64,000 bases of DNA from Myxococcus xanthus (lineage in GTDB: Bacteria > Myxococcota > Myxococcia > Myxococcales > Myxococcaceae), in the NCBI RefSeq assembly GCF_013116825.1, contig NZ_JABFNS010000019.1, positions 18,525 through 82,524 of the forward strand, given 5' to 3'. Of the stretch, positions 8,491-17,348 are shown piece by piece. The first letter of the stretch is position 1, and each line of letters begins with the position of its first letter. Under the pieces are notes generated by a model. The model was given only the letters and a program-made list of their open reading frames with translations. It was not told the origin of the DNA and did not search any database. Both the position numbers and the translations under genes were made by a program.

Positions 8491-9207
8491 ATGGTGGAAA
8501 ACGTCATCTTCGACGTGGATGGAACCCTGGTGGATTCGGTGGACGAGCACGCCGAGGCATGGCGGCGCGCCTTCCTTCACTTCGGCCGGGACATCCCGTT
8601 CGCGCACGTGCGCAGCCAGATTGGCAAGGGCGCCGACCAGCTCATCCCCGTCTTCTTCAACGACGAGGAAGTGGAGCGCTTCGGCAAGGAGCTGGACGAA
8701 TACCGCGGCAAGCTGTTCCTGGACGAGTTCCTGCCGAAGGTGCGTCCCTTCCCCCGGGTACGGGAGCTCTTCCAGCGGCTGCGCGCGGGCGGCATCCGCA
8801 TCGTGCTGGCCTCCAGCGCGAAAGAGCAGGAGCTGAAGCACTACGTGAAGCTGTGCGGCATCGAAGGCCTGTTCGAGACGAAGACGAGCGCGGACGAGGT
8901 GGACAAGAGCAAGCCCCACCCGGACATCTTCGAGGCCGCCCTGGCGCGGCTGGGCAAGCCTCCCGCGGACGTGACGGTCGTCGTGGGCGACACGCCCTAT
9001 GACGCGCTCGCCGCCAACAAGTCGAGCCTGCCCTCCGTGGGCGTTCTCGCGGGCGGCTTTCCTCCGGATGACCTGCGCGCCGCGGGCTGCCGCACGCTGG
9101 TGAAGGACCCGGCGGCGCTGCTCGCGCGCTACGAGGCGTCCCGGAGCGAATGGCCCTGGAACGAGTCCGGCGCCAGCCAGGTGGCCAAGGACGACGAGCG
9201 GCGCTGA
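8491..9207 (+). CDS. HAD-superfamily phosphatase (phosphoglycolate phosphatase-like)
   Basis: A 238-residue soluble hydrolase of the haloacid dehalogenase family, subfamily IA. Motif I is FDVDGTLVDS (residues 7-16) with both catalytic aspartates. A helical cap follows (about 18-85), then motif II with the conserved Ser (VLASSAKEQ), motif III Lys in SKPHPDIFEAAL, and motif IV VVVGDTPYDALAA. The substrate cannot be deduced; relatives include Gph, beta-phosphoglucomutase and GS1-like phosphatases. It is co-directional with the preceding lipoprotein gene and ends at a convergent stem-loop. Confidence 0.9.
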   Translation: MVENVIFDVDGTLVDSVDEHAEAWRRAFLHFGRDIPFAHVRSQIGKGADQLIPVFFNDEEVERFGKELDEYRGKLFLDEFLPKVRPFPRVRELFQRLRAGGIRIVLASSAKEQELKHYVKLCGIEGLFETKTSADEVDKSKPHPDIFEAALARLGKPPADVTVVVGDTPYDALAANKSSLPSVGVLAGGFPPDDLRAAGCRTLVKDPAALLARYEASRSEWPWNESGASQVAKDDERR

Positions 9208-9222
9208 AGCCACGCCCCCGCC

Positions 9223-9254
9223 CTTCCCCACCCCCCGCGAGAGGGATGGGGAAG
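9223..9254. terminator. Shared stem-loop between convergent genes
   Basis: CTTCCCCA (9223-9230) pairs perfectly with TGGGGAAG (9247-9254) in the 58-base gap between the HAD gene and the convergent histone-like gene. It has no T-tract, so it probably acts as a bidirectional stabilising or Rho-assisted end. Confidence 0.5.
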
Positions 9255-9265
9255 CGGCGGCGTAC

Positions 9266-9742
9266 TTAGGTGCGGGTGCGGCTGCGCGAGCCGCGGCTGC
9301 TGGTTCCGCGACGCGCACCGCTCCGGGACTTGGAAGCAGGCCGCTTCGCGGTGGTGGTGCGGCGGGCCGTGGCGCGACGGGCCGCGGTGCTCCGAGCAGC
9401 GGTGGACTTGGAACCCGAACGCGTGGCTCGAGCAGCGGGCTTGCGCGTGCGGCCGGTGGTGGCACGACGGCGGGTGCTGGCGCGCTTCGCGGCGGTGGCC
9501 TTGCCTCCCTTGCGGCCCGCCTTGCGTGCGTTCTTCCGCGCCAGGGGACGGCTGCGCGCGACCTTGGCCTTGCTGCCCGAGCCGCCCTTCTTCATCCCGC
9601 CGCCCGTGAGCTTGTTCACGGTCGCCCAGGCCCGGGCCCCGGCCGTCTCGTCGGAGACGCCGCGTTTCTCGTAGCCCTCTTCGATGTGCTCGGCCATCCG
9701 CTTCTGCTTCGTCGTGTACTTCGCCTTGCTTCCTCGTGCCAT
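9266..9742 (-). CDS. Basic DNA-binding protein: short conserved N-domain fused to histone H1-like tail
   Basis: A 158-residue protein in two parts. Residues 1-45 (YTTKQKRMAEHIEEGYEKRG, then SDETAGARAWATVNKLTGGG) match a short helical domain usually annotated, without strong functional proof, as plasmid-stabilisation protein. Residues 46-158 are an Arg/Lys/Ala/Ser/Thr-rich tail resembling the C-terminus of eukaryotic histone H1 and bacterial AlgP/HU-tail proteins (KAGRKGGKATAAKR). The tail should bind DNA or RNA non-specifically. ATG 9742 is at the domain start and is preceded by a GAGAG stretch. It is convergent with the HAD gene. A nucleoid-associated role is inferred from composition. Confidence 0.82.
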   Translation of the reverse strand: MARGSKAKYTTKQKRMAEHIEEGYEKRGVSDETAGARAWATVNKLTGGGMKKGGSGSKAKVARSRPLARKNARKAGRKGGKATAAKRASTRRRATTGRTRKPAARATRSGSKSTAARSTAARRATARRTTTAKRPASKSRSGARRGTSSRGSRSRTRT

Positions 9743-9972
9743 GCGACTTGCTCTCCAGGCCTGACTGACACCTGCATGGGGCCAGCTCCAGCGCTGAGGT
9801 GGGCAGTCACCCACTCATCCGGAAGCGTGCAGCCGGATGGACTTGTTCATCCGCCGACGCACGCATGCACGCCCACGCGGCACCCGACATCAGGAATGCA
9901 CCGGAGCACGGGGCGACCCGCGGCGAGGATGCGCGCACGACACCACCTCGCGCCCCGCTGGCCGGACGGACA

Positions 9973-10986
9973 GTGCGTGCACAAATTGGCGGGCGACACG
10001 AAAGAGGAGGCACCCTGGAACCCGCCCTCATCAAGCCCCCATGCAGGCCCGTCCTGGATGACGGCCCCGCGGTGTTGGTGGTGAATACGCGCTCGCGTTC
10101 AGGGCGTGAGGCCTTCGAGACCGCCAGGGAAACACTCGTGGCGCGGGGCGTCTCCATCGTCGAATGCCACGCGCTGTCCCGAGCGGTTCGGCTGGACGCG
10201 GTGGTGGAGCGGATGGTGGCGCGGGGTACCCGCCGCCTCATCGTGGGAGGAGGCGACGGCACCCTGAGCCGCGCGGTGGTCCGGCTGCTGGGCCGCGACG
10301 TGACGCTGGGCGTCCTCCCGTTGGGCACTGGCAACGACTTCGCGCGCTCGCTGGGAATCCCGCCCGACCTCGAAGCCGCCTGTGACGTCATCGCCCAGGG
10401 CTACATGGCCCGCGTGGACGTGGGTCTGGCCAATGGGCGCCCCTTCCTCAACGCGGCCAGCCTGGGGCTGGCCACCGGCATCGCCAAGCGGCTGACGAAG
10501 CGGCTGAAGCAGCGCGCGGGCAAGCTGGCCTACCCCGTGGCGGCCGCGGCGGAGATGAAGGACCTGCGCCCCTTCCACATCCGGTTGAAGGCGGATGACC
10601 AGGAGCTGGCGCTGGACGTGCTCCAGTTGGTGGTGGGCAACGGCCTCTACCACGGCGCCGGAAACATGGTGGCGCCCGATGCCCGGCTGGATGACCGGCG
10701 GCTGGACATCTACGTCATCGCCGCGCCCTCCGCCGCGTCGGGGCACGAAGGCACCGGCCTGGGCCAGCTCCAGGACATCGCCACGCTGATGCGGGTGGCC
10801 CTGTCCCTGCGCTCGGGCGAGCACGTGGAGCACCCCGCCGTCACCGCCCTGCGCGCCGCGCGGCTCTACGTGGAGGCCGACCCCGTCCAGGAGGTGAACG
10901 CGGACGGCGAGCTCGTGGGCAAGACGCCCATGCGCTTCGAAGTGGCCCCCGCGGCCCTGCGCGTCTACGCGCCCGCGCCCTCCTGA
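9973..10986 (+). CDS. Diacylglycerol kinase-family lipid kinase (YegS/BmrU-like)
   Basis: About 337 residues. It carries the DAGK catalytic signatures: the nucleotide loop VVNTRSRSG, the glycine-rich IVGGGDGTLSRAV, and LPLGTGNDFARSLG. The C-terminal lid domain follows (NGLYHGAGNMVAPDARLDD). It phosphorylates a lipid hydroxyl (diacylglycerol, sphingoid or related) at the inner membrane; the substrate is not determined. The start is uncertain: a GTG at 9973 is in frame, whereas an AGGAGG at 10005-10010 lies 4 bases upstream of an in-frame CTG at 10015. The longer frame back to 9799 looks non-coding. Confidence 0.85.
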   Translation: MRAQIGGRHERGGTLEPALIKPPCRPVLDDGPAVLVVNTRSRSGREAFETARETLVARGVSIVECHALSRAVRLDAVVERMVARGTRRLIVGGGDGTLSRAVVRLLGRDVTLGVLPLGTGNDFARSLGIPPDLEAACDVIAQGYMARVDVGLANGRPFLNAASLGLATGIAKRLTKRLKQRAGKLAYPVAAAAEMKDLRPFHIRLKADDQELALDVLQLVVGNGLYHGAGNMVAPDARLDDRRLDIYVIAAPSAASGHEGTGLGQLQDIATLMRVALSLRSGEHVEHPAVTALRAARLYVEADPVQEVNADGELVGKTPMRFEVAPAALRVYAPAPS

Positions 10987-11065
10987 AGTTTCGGTTCACT
11001 GCGAGGCTGGCCTACACTGTGGGCAGCCGCGACGGCGACGGCCGGACGCGGGGGAGGCCGAGCTC

Positions 11066-13915
11066 GTGCGCCATCGAACCCCCTTCTTGATTGCCTTGTG
11101 CCTGGCCATCGCGGCTGTGCTGCTACTGTGGTTCCGCATGCCCGTCCCCGCGGCGCCCGCCGGCGCGCGCCCGGAGGCCGCGGCGTTGAGCGCGCCAGCG
11201 CTCGCCACCAGCGGCGCCCCGTCCCGCGCCGGCCCGCCGCCCACTCCGGCGCTGGAGACCGCCCCCGACGCCGAGCTGGGCGCCTTCGTGGTGCGCGTGG
11301 TGGACCCCCAGGGGCCCGTGACGGGCGCGCGCGTGCGGGCCTACCTGCGGGTGGGCGCGGACGGCACCGGGGCCACGCCGTGGCGCCGCGCGGGCGAGGG
11401 CACCACGACGGACGGCGGCGTGCTCCGCCTGCCCGCGGCGCCCGGAGACTACCTGCTGTCCGCGCATGCCCCGGGCCACGGCCCCGTGCGGCTGGAGGCC
11501 ACGCGTCCGCTCGGCGAGGCGGAGACGGCCGTCGAGCTGCGCCTGCCCGGCGGCGTGACGCTGAGTGGACGCACCATGGCGGAGGGGCGCGAGGAGCCGG
11601 TGCCACTCGCCTCACTGACGCTGCGGCCCTACCCCGGGACGCCCACGGCCTGGGCGGCCCCCACCGGCTTGCCGGAAGAAGCGGCGGAGACGACGAGTGA
11701 TGCCCAGGGCCGCTTCGCCTTCACGCAGCTGGCGCCCGGACGCTACGAGCTCACCGCCGAGGCGCCGGGCTTCAGCCGCCGCACCTTGCGCCTGCTCCAG
11801 GTGCCGCGGGCCGGTGAAGTCGTCGTGGGGCTCTGGGGCGCGAGCACCCTGGAGGGCTTCGTCGTCGACGCGAAGGGTCAGCCCGTCGCGGACGCGGAGG
11901 TGGTGGCGGCGGGAGGCACCGCGCCGGTGCGCGTCACCACCGGGGAAGGCGGCGGCTTCGCGCTGGAGGTCAACGCCGGGACGTGGGTCGTGTCCGCGCG
12001 CCGCGGGGACCAGCTGGGCCGCGTGCCGGGGCCGCTGTCCGTCGCGCCGGGCGAGACGCTGCGCGGGCTCGTGGTGACGCTGGGCGCGGCCAGTGGCCTG
12101 ACGGGCACGGTGTCCACGGTGGAGGGCGCGCCGGTGCGCGGGGCCATCCTGGTGGCGTCTCCCGCGGGCGGCCAGGGCGAGCTGGGCCGGGCGGCGTCCG
12201 TGGACGATGGCGGGTGGCGAATGGACGTCCCCCCCGGCGAGTACGACGTGACGGTGCGCGCGGCAGGGATGACGGGCCGTGTGTTCGAAGCCGTGGTGGT
12301 GAACCCGGGCGGCCACACGCCCCTGGACGTGCGGCTGGAGCCCGCGACGGCGGCGCTGGAGGGCCTGGTGGTGGACGCGGAGGGACGGCCGCTGGGAGGC
12401 GCGCAGGTGCGCGCCGAACCGGCGTCCTTCTCTGGCGTGGCGCACACGGCGCTCACCGACGCCGAGGGCGCCTGGAAGCTGGAGGGGCTGGAGGCGGGGC
12501 CCACCTCCGTGCGCGCGCGGCGCGAGGGCTCGCAGCGGTGGACATCCCGCATGGAGACGCTGAAGGCGGGAGTCGTCACCCGCGCGGACTTCACCCTGGC
12601 GGACTCCGGCTCCGTGTGGGGACAGGTGACGCGCGCGTCGGGCGGGCCGCTGACCGAGCCCGCGCTGGTCCACGCCGTGCCTCGGGGCGGCTCGGGCACG
12701 GCCTCCACGGAGACGGATGCGCAGGGCCAGTTCCAGCTGGAATTGCCCGCGGGCGTCTACCAACTGGTCGCGCTGCTCCACCAGACGCCCGCCATCTACT
12801 TCCACATGGAGAGCGACCCGTTCGTGACGGTGCCCTCGGGCGGCGCCGTGCGGCAGGACCTGCTGTTGAAGGAGGACTCCGTGTTGTCCGGCGTCGTGCT
12901 GGAGCCCTCCGGGGTGCCCAGCCCGCTGGCCATCGTGGCCGCCATCCAGGGCGGAGACTTCCCCATGACGCGCAAGGAGCGCGCGGACGAGGCGGGCCAG
13001 TTCTCCATGCCGCCGCGCCCCCAGGGCGCCCAGCCCCTGGAGCTGGTGGCCCACAACGCGGGGCGCGTGGGGCGGCTGCCCGCCGCGCATGAGGACCAGG
13101 CGCCGCTCACGGTGCGGCTGGAGCCCGCGGCCACCCTGCGCGGGCGCGTGGTGGCGGGCAGCGGCGCGGCTCCGGAGGGCTTCACCCTGGAGCTGCTCGA
13201 GGCCAACGGTGAGGCCCTGCCCTGGGCCGGCGCCTGGCCCACCACGCGGCGCTTCGCGGGCAGCACCTTCTTGCTTCCAGACGCGCCCGCCCAGGCGCTG
13301 AAGGTGACGGTGCGCACCGAGGACGGCCGCACGGGCGAAGCCCAGGTGACGCTGCGGCCCGGGGGTACCTCGGACGTGGAGGTGCCGCTCACCGGCGGCG
13401 TGGCGTCCATCTCCGGGCGCGCGGTGTGGAGCCGGGGGGGCGGCCCCGCGCCAGGGGTGGCGGTGTTCCTCGACAAGGCCGTGGGCGGGCGCTCGGACGC
13501 CTTCACCGGGCAGGACGGACGCTTCCGCCTGAGCGACGTGCGCCCGGGCATCCACACCGTGCGGCTGCTGCCGCCGGAGGGCCGCGTGGAGACGCGCACC
13601 GTGAAGGTGGCGGAGGCGGAGGCCACCGACGTGGGTGACGTCACGGTGTCCCCGCGCCGGGCCACGCCGGGCACGCTGGGCGCGGGCTTCAGTGAGGACC
13701 GGGGCCACGTCGCCTTCGCGTGGCTGACGCCGGACGGGCCCGCGGCGCGCGCGGGCGTCAACGTGGGAGACCGGCTGGTGGCGGTGGATGGCCAGGTGGT
13801 GCGCGACAGCACGGAGGCGGAGTCCCGCACCCGGGGCGCGCCCGGCACGCCCGTGCGGCTCCACGTCCGGCGCGCGAATGGTGAGCAGGAGGTGCTCGTC
13901 ACCCGCGCGGAGTGA
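11066..13915 (+). CDS. Membrane-anchored multi-domain protein: carboxypeptidase-regulatory-like repeats plus PDZ
   Basis: A 949-residue protein with an N-terminal signal anchor (FLIALCLAIAAVLLLWF) and a Pro/Ala-rich linker. Around nine or ten beta-sandwich modules of the carboxypeptidase regulatory/CNA-B type follow, each recognisable by phrases such as VDAKGQPVADAEV, SDAQGRFAFTQLAPGRYELTA or VDPQGPVTGARVRA. The last 80 residues form a PDZ domain (AWLTPDGPAARAGVNVGDRL, then VAVDGQVV). The GTG at 11066 follows GGGGGAGG. The architecture suggests a periplasmic scaffold or adhesin-like stalk whose PDZ domain grips a C-terminal peptide; no enzyme motif is visible. The hrcA gene is convergent. Confidence 0.85.
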   Translation: MRHRTPFLIALCLAIAAVLLLWFRMPVPAAPAGARPEAAALSAPALATSGAPSRAGPPPTPALETAPDAELGAFVVRVVDPQGPVTGARVRAYLRVGADGTGATPWRRAGEGTTTDGGVLRLPAAPGDYLLSAHAPGHGPVRLEATRPLGEAETAVELRLPGGVTLSGRTMAEGREEPVPLASLTLRPYPGTPTAWAAPTGLPEEAAETTSDAQGRFAFTQLAPGRYELTAEAPGFSRRTLRLLQVPRAGEVVVGLWGASTLEGFVVDAKGQPVADAEVVAAGGTAPVRVTTGEGGGFALEVNAGTWVVSARRGDQLGRVPGPLSVAPGETLRGLVVTLGAASGLTGTVSTVEGAPVRGAILVASPAGGQGELGRAASVDDGGWRMDVPPGEYDVTVRAAGMTGRVFEAVVVNPGGHTPLDVRLEPATAALEGLVVDAEGRPLGGAQVRAEPASFSGVAHTALTDAEGAWKLEGLEAGPTSVRARREGSQRWTSRMETLKAGVVTRADFTLADSGSVWGQVTRASGGPLTEPALVHAVPRGGSGTASTETDAQGQFQLELPAGVYQLVALLHQTPAIYFHMESDPFVTVPSGGAVRQDLLLKEDSVLSGVVLEPSGVPSPLAIVAAIQGGDFPMTRKERADEAGQFSMPPRPQGAQPLELVAHNAGRVGRLPAAHEDQAPLTVRLEPAATLRGRVVAGSGAAPEGFTLELLEANGEALPWAGAWPTTRRFAGSTFLLPDAPAQALKVTVRTEDGRTGEAQVTLRPGGTSDVEVPLTGGVASISGRAVWSRGGGPAPGVAVFLDKAVGGRSDAFTGQDGRFRLSDVRPGIHTVRLLPPEGRVETRTVKVAEAEATDVGDVTVSPRRATPGTLGAGFSEDRGHVAFAWLTPDGPAARAGVNVGDRLVAVDGQVVRDSTEAESRTRGAPGTPVRLHVRRANGEQEVLVTRAE

Positions 13916-13921
13916 GGCCCG

Positions 13922-14953
13922 CTACACCTTCTCCAGCACGCGCGACAGCACCTGCGCGGTGAAGTTCACCAGGGGAATCACGCGCCGGTAGTCCATGCGC
14001 GTGGGGCCGATGACGCCCACCGTGCCCAGCACCTGCTCCTGGTTTCCGTAGGGGCTGGCGATGACGGTGACGTCGCCGGCCGCGGAGAAGTCGCTCTCCG
14101 CGCCGATGAAAATCTGCATCTCGTTGGCCACCTGCACCCGGTCCAGCAGCGACAGCAGCTTGTGCTTCTCATCCAGGGCCCTGAAGAGCGCGCGCATGCG
14201 CTCCACGTCCGCGAACTCCGGCTGCTCAAAGAAGGAACCCGTGCCCTGGATGAGCACCCGCTCCGTGGACGCCAGGTCGGTGGCCGCCGCGCCCAGCTTC
14301 AACGCCTTGGCCGTCAGCGCGTTGTAGAGCGCCTGCTCCTGGTCCATCTCCGCGCGGATGCGCTCGCGCGCCGACTCCAGCGGCACCTCCCGCAGCAACT
14401 CCGACAGGTAGTTGCTCGCCTTGAGCAGCTCGTCGGAGGTGATGGGGAACTCCACGGTAATCGCCTTGTTGTGCACCTGGCCGCTCTGCCCCACCAGGAT
14501 GGCGAGCACGCGGTCCTCGCGCAGCCGGACGAACTCGATGCGCCGGAACACCGCCGACTCCGGCCGCGGCGCCACCACCACGCCCGCGTGACGCGTCAGC
14601 GAGTGGAGGATGCGGCTGGCCTCGCCCAGCATCTCCGCCAGGTCGGCCTCGTGCGCGAGCCCCGCGTGGATGAGCTCCCGGTCCCGGGGCGTCGGGTCCC
14701 TCAGCTTCACCAGCGTGTCCACGTAGAAGCGGTAGCCCTGGTCGGTGGGAACACGCCCCGCGGACGTGTGGGGCTTCTCCAGGAAGCCCAGCTCCTCCAG
14801 GTCCGCCAGCACGTTGCGCATGGTGGCGGAGGACACCTCGAACCCCGGCCTGCGGGTGAGCTGCTGACTGCCTACCGGCCCGCCCGTGGAGATGTACTCC
14901 TGGACGACCGCCCGGAGGACTTCCTTCTCACGCTCACCCAGCTCTTCGGACAT
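13922..14953 (-). CDS. hrcA: Heat-inducible transcription repressor HrcA
   Basis: A 343-residue repressor of class I heat-shock genes. The N-terminal winged helix has the family phrases LRAVVQEYISTGGPVGSQ and SSATMRNVLADLEELGFLEK, then HTSAGRVPTDQGYRFYVD. The GAF-like domain and C-terminal dimerisation region end in GTVGVIGPTRMDYRRVI, characteristic of HrcA. It normally binds CIRCE operators (TTAGCACTC-N9-GAGTGCTAA). No CIRCE element was seen upstream of this gene, and grpE/dnaK are not in the window, so its targets lie elsewhere. It is convergent with the PDZ protein gene and monocistronic here. Confidence 0.97.
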   Translation of the reverse strand: MSEELGEREKEVLRAVVQEYISTGGPVGSQQLTRRPGFEVSSATMRNVLADLEELGFLEKPHTSAGRVPTDQGYRFYVDTLVKLRDPTPRDRELIHAGLAHEADLAEMLGEASRILHSLTRHAGVVVAPRPESAVFRRIEFVRLREDRVLAILVGQSGQVHNKAITVEFPITSDELLKASNYLSELLREVPLESARERIRAEMDQEQALYNALTAKALKLGAAATDLASTERVLIQGTGSFFEQPEFADVERMRALFRALDEKHKLLSLLDRVQVANEMQIFIGAESDFSAAGDVTVIASPYGNQEQVLGTVGVIGPTRMDYRRVIPLVNFTAQVLSRVLEKV

Positions 14954-15186
14954 CCCTGGCGCTCACTCCGGAGCCACGGTGCGGCGGCACCTCCGCCCTG
15001 GCTCCCTGGGAAAGTCTAAGGAAGCGGCCCCGGGCATTCAATCCAGGAGCCGCACTGTCCCTACGGGCGACCCGGCGCGACATTCCCGACGCCCACATTC
15101 CGGCCAGCCGGACGGCCGCCCCGACGCACGAGCGCGGTGCCCGCCACTGTACTGCTCCGAGAAGGCCCCGGCTGTGAGGTGCGGCA

Positions 15187-16170
15187 ATGCCCACATGGCC
15201 GGCGAAAATCGCCAACGATACAAGCCGCGCCGTGCTCGCCTCGCGTGCCGCGCCGCTCCCCGTTTCACAGCCAGCCCCCGTCAATCTGCCCTCCGGAGAC
15301 GTCCTTCCCGGTGGCCCCCAGCGCGGGTGGCTCATCGCCAGCATCCTGTCCCTTTACATTATTTGGGGCTCCACCTATCTGGCCATCCGGTGGGCGCTGG
15401 AAGGCGGCATGCCGCCGTTCCAGATGTCAGGGGTGCGCTTCGTGCTCGCCGGCGCCCTGCTCTTCGCGGTGCTGTGGCTGCGTGGGGCGCCCATGCCCAC
15501 GGCCCGTCAGTGGGGCGCCAGCGCGCTGGTGGGACTGTTGCTGCTGGGCGTGGGCAACGGGGGGCTCGTCTTCGCGCAGCAGTCGGTGCCGTCGGGCGTG
15601 GCCGCGCTGGTGGTGGGCAGCCTCCCCTTGTGGACGGCGCTCTTCGGGGGGCTCTTCGGCCAGTGGCCCGGACGCGCGGAGCGCTGGGGACTGGCCGTCG
15701 GCTTCGGCGGCATCGTCCTGCTCAACCTGGGCGGTGACGTGGGCGGCGGACTGCTGCCGACGCTGGCGATGCTGGTGTCGCCCATGAGCTGGGCGCTGGG
15801 CTCGGTGTGGAGCCGCCGGCTGCCCATGCCCCAGGGGCTGATGTCCACCGCGGCGCAGATGCTGTGCGGTGGCGTCATCATGCTGGTCTTCAGCCTGCTG
15901 ATTGGGGAACGCCCCACGGTCATCCCCACGTCCAAGGCGGTGCTCGCGTTCTTCTACCTCGTCGTCTTCGGCTCGCTGGTGGGCTACAGCGCCTATGGCT
16001 ACCTGCTGCGCAACGCGCGTCCGTCGCTGGCCACCAGCTACGCCTACGTCAACCCGGTGCTGGCGGTGTTCCTGGGCGGCCTGCTGGCGGGCGAGACGAT
16101 GACGCCCACGGCCTGGCTGGCCATGGGCGCCATCCTGGGCGCGGTCGTGTTGCTGACGCGCGAGAAGTGA
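15187..16170 (+). CDS. EamA/DMT-family drug or metabolite exporter (YedA-like)
   Basis: A 327-residue inner-membrane transporter with ten predicted membrane helices in two EamA repeats. The first repeat starts with LYIIWGSTYLAIRWALEGG and the second with LAMLVSPMSWALGSVWSRR. The closing segment (ARPSLATSYAYVNPVLAVFL, then GGLLAGE) is typical of the YedA branch of drug/metabolite exporters. The substrate is unknown. The ATG at 15187 leaves a 45-residue cytoplasmic N-tail; a later start cannot be excluded because no clear RBS is visible. It is convergent with the oxidoreductase gene, 3 bases between stops. Confidence 0.9.
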   Translation: MPTWPAKIANDTSRAVLASRAAPLPVSQPAPVNLPSGDVLPGGPQRGWLIASILSLYIIWGSTYLAIRWALEGGMPPFQMSGVRFVLAGALLFAVLWLRGAPMPTARQWGASALVGLLLLGVGNGGLVFAQQSVPSGVAALVVGSLPLWTALFGGLFGQWPGRAERWGLAVGFGGIVLLNLGGDVGGGLLPTLAMLVSPMSWALGSVWSRRLPMPQGLMSTAAQMLCGGVIMLVFSLLIGERPTVIPTSKAVLAFFYLVVFGSLVGYSAYGYLLRNARPSLATSYAYVNPVLAVFLGGLLAGETMTPTAWLAMGAILGAVVLLTREK

Positions 16171-16173
16171 CGC

Positions 16174-17079
16174 TCAGTTGACGAGCAGCACCTTGCCCAC
16201 GCCCCCCTGCTCCGCGAGCTTCTGCGCTTCCTTCACCTGCTCCAGCGGGAAGCGCTTGCTGACGGGGATGACCAGGTCGCCCCTGGCGACGGCCTGCCCC
16301 AGTTGCGTCAGGCGCCGCGAGTCAGGGTGAGAGAGGATGGCGCGCACGGTGATTTGCCGCCCCTTGGCCTCGGGAGGCTCCCCCACGACGCTGCCCAGGG
16401 TGCCTCCGGGCTTCACCTTCTCCAGCACTCGGGCCACCACCTGGCCGCCCACGGTGTCCGCCACCGCGTCCAGCATGGGCAGCTTGGAGAACTCGTCCGC
16501 GACGTCGAGCGCGAAGACGCCGTCCACGCCCAGCTTCTGCGCCTCCGCCTTCTGGTTGGCGCGCACGCCGGCCAGCACCTTCGCGCCCCGGGCCTTCGCC
16601 GCGAAGACGGCGGCGCGGCCCACCGCCCCCAGCGCGCCGATGACGAGCACCGTGTCCCCCTTCTTGGGGTTCACCGCCTCTTCCATCAGTTGCACGCCGG
16701 TGAGCGTGACCAGGGGGAGCGCGGCGGCGTCCTTCAGGTCCATGGACTCGGGGACCTTCGCCCAGGACTCCACGGGCGCGACGACCTTCTCCGCGTAGCC
16801 GGCGTTCACCACGCCCATGACGCGGTCACCCGGCTTGAAGTCGCTGACGCCCGGGCCCACCTCCATGACCTCGCCGGCCACGTCCCGTCCGAGGATGGTG
16901 GGGAACTGCACGGGCATCCTCGCCTTCAAGTCCCCACGGCGAATCTTCCAGTCCACGGGGTTGATGCCCGCGGCGGTGACGCGGACCTTCACCTCGCCCG
17001 GCCCCACCTTCGGCTCGGGCATGTCTTGAACGGCGAGCGCATCCACGTCTCCATAGGACTTGAGCACCACGGCTTTCAT
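16174..17079 (-). CDS. NADP-dependent quinone oxidoreductase-like MDR-family enzyme
   Basis: A 301-residue zinc-independent medium-chain dehydrogenase/reductase. It begins MKAVVLKSYGDVDALAV, has the N-terminal catalytic-domain phrases AAGINPVDWKIRRGDLK and PTILGRDVAGEV, and a Rossmann NADPH loop (VLVIGALGAVGRAAVFAAKA). It lacks the catalytic- and structural-zinc cysteines of alcohol dehydrogenases, consistent with quinone or enone reduction. ATG 17079 is preceded by GGAGG at good spacing, which decides it over the longer frame. The physiological substrate is not known. Confidence 0.9.
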   Translation of the reverse strand: MKAVVLKSYGDVDALAVQDMPEPKVGPGEVKVRVTAAGINPVDWKIRRGDLKARMPVQFPTILGRDVAGEVMEVGPGVSDFKPGDRVMGVVNAGYAEKVVAPVESWAKVPESMDLKDAAALPLVTLTGVQLMEEAVNPKKGDTVLVIGALGAVGRAAVFAAKARGAKVLAGVRANQKAEAQKLGVDGVFALDVADEFSKLPMLDAVADTVGGQVVARVLEKVKPGGTLGSVVGEPPEAKGRQITVRAILSHPDSRRLTQLGQAVARGDLVIPVSKRFPLEQVKEAQKLAEQGGVGKVLLVN

Positions 17080-17348
17080 GAGCGCCTCCCAACGCGAAAG
17101 AGCTGACGTCGCGCGAAGGGTAATCACCCATGGAGGCCGCCCACCGCGGCGCCTGCCCGGCCCTACCTCCCCCTTGCTGGAGGAGCGGCCGGCAGGCGGG
17201 CTTCACGAGGCAAGGCCGCTCATGGGTTCCGACGGTAGCTTCTCAACGAACCATCTCCAGACACCGCCACCGCCGGCTGGCCCGCCACCTCTCGGGCGCT
17301 GACCGCTCCTCCGCGGTGACGGCGGACCGCCTCGTCACCGCGGCCTGC
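17080..17348. other. Intergenic region with no recognised gene
   Basis: The 269 bases between the oxidoreductase promoter side and the end of the membrane-protein gene hold only frames that are shadows. Composition begins to shift toward that of the islet at its right-hand end, so a junction of transferred DNA may lie here. No repeat or attachment-site pattern was found. Confidence 0.4.

Noticed and set aside
14954..15186. CIRCE operator near hrcA
   Set aside because: No TTAGCACTC-N9-GAGTGCTAA-like inverted repeat could be found.
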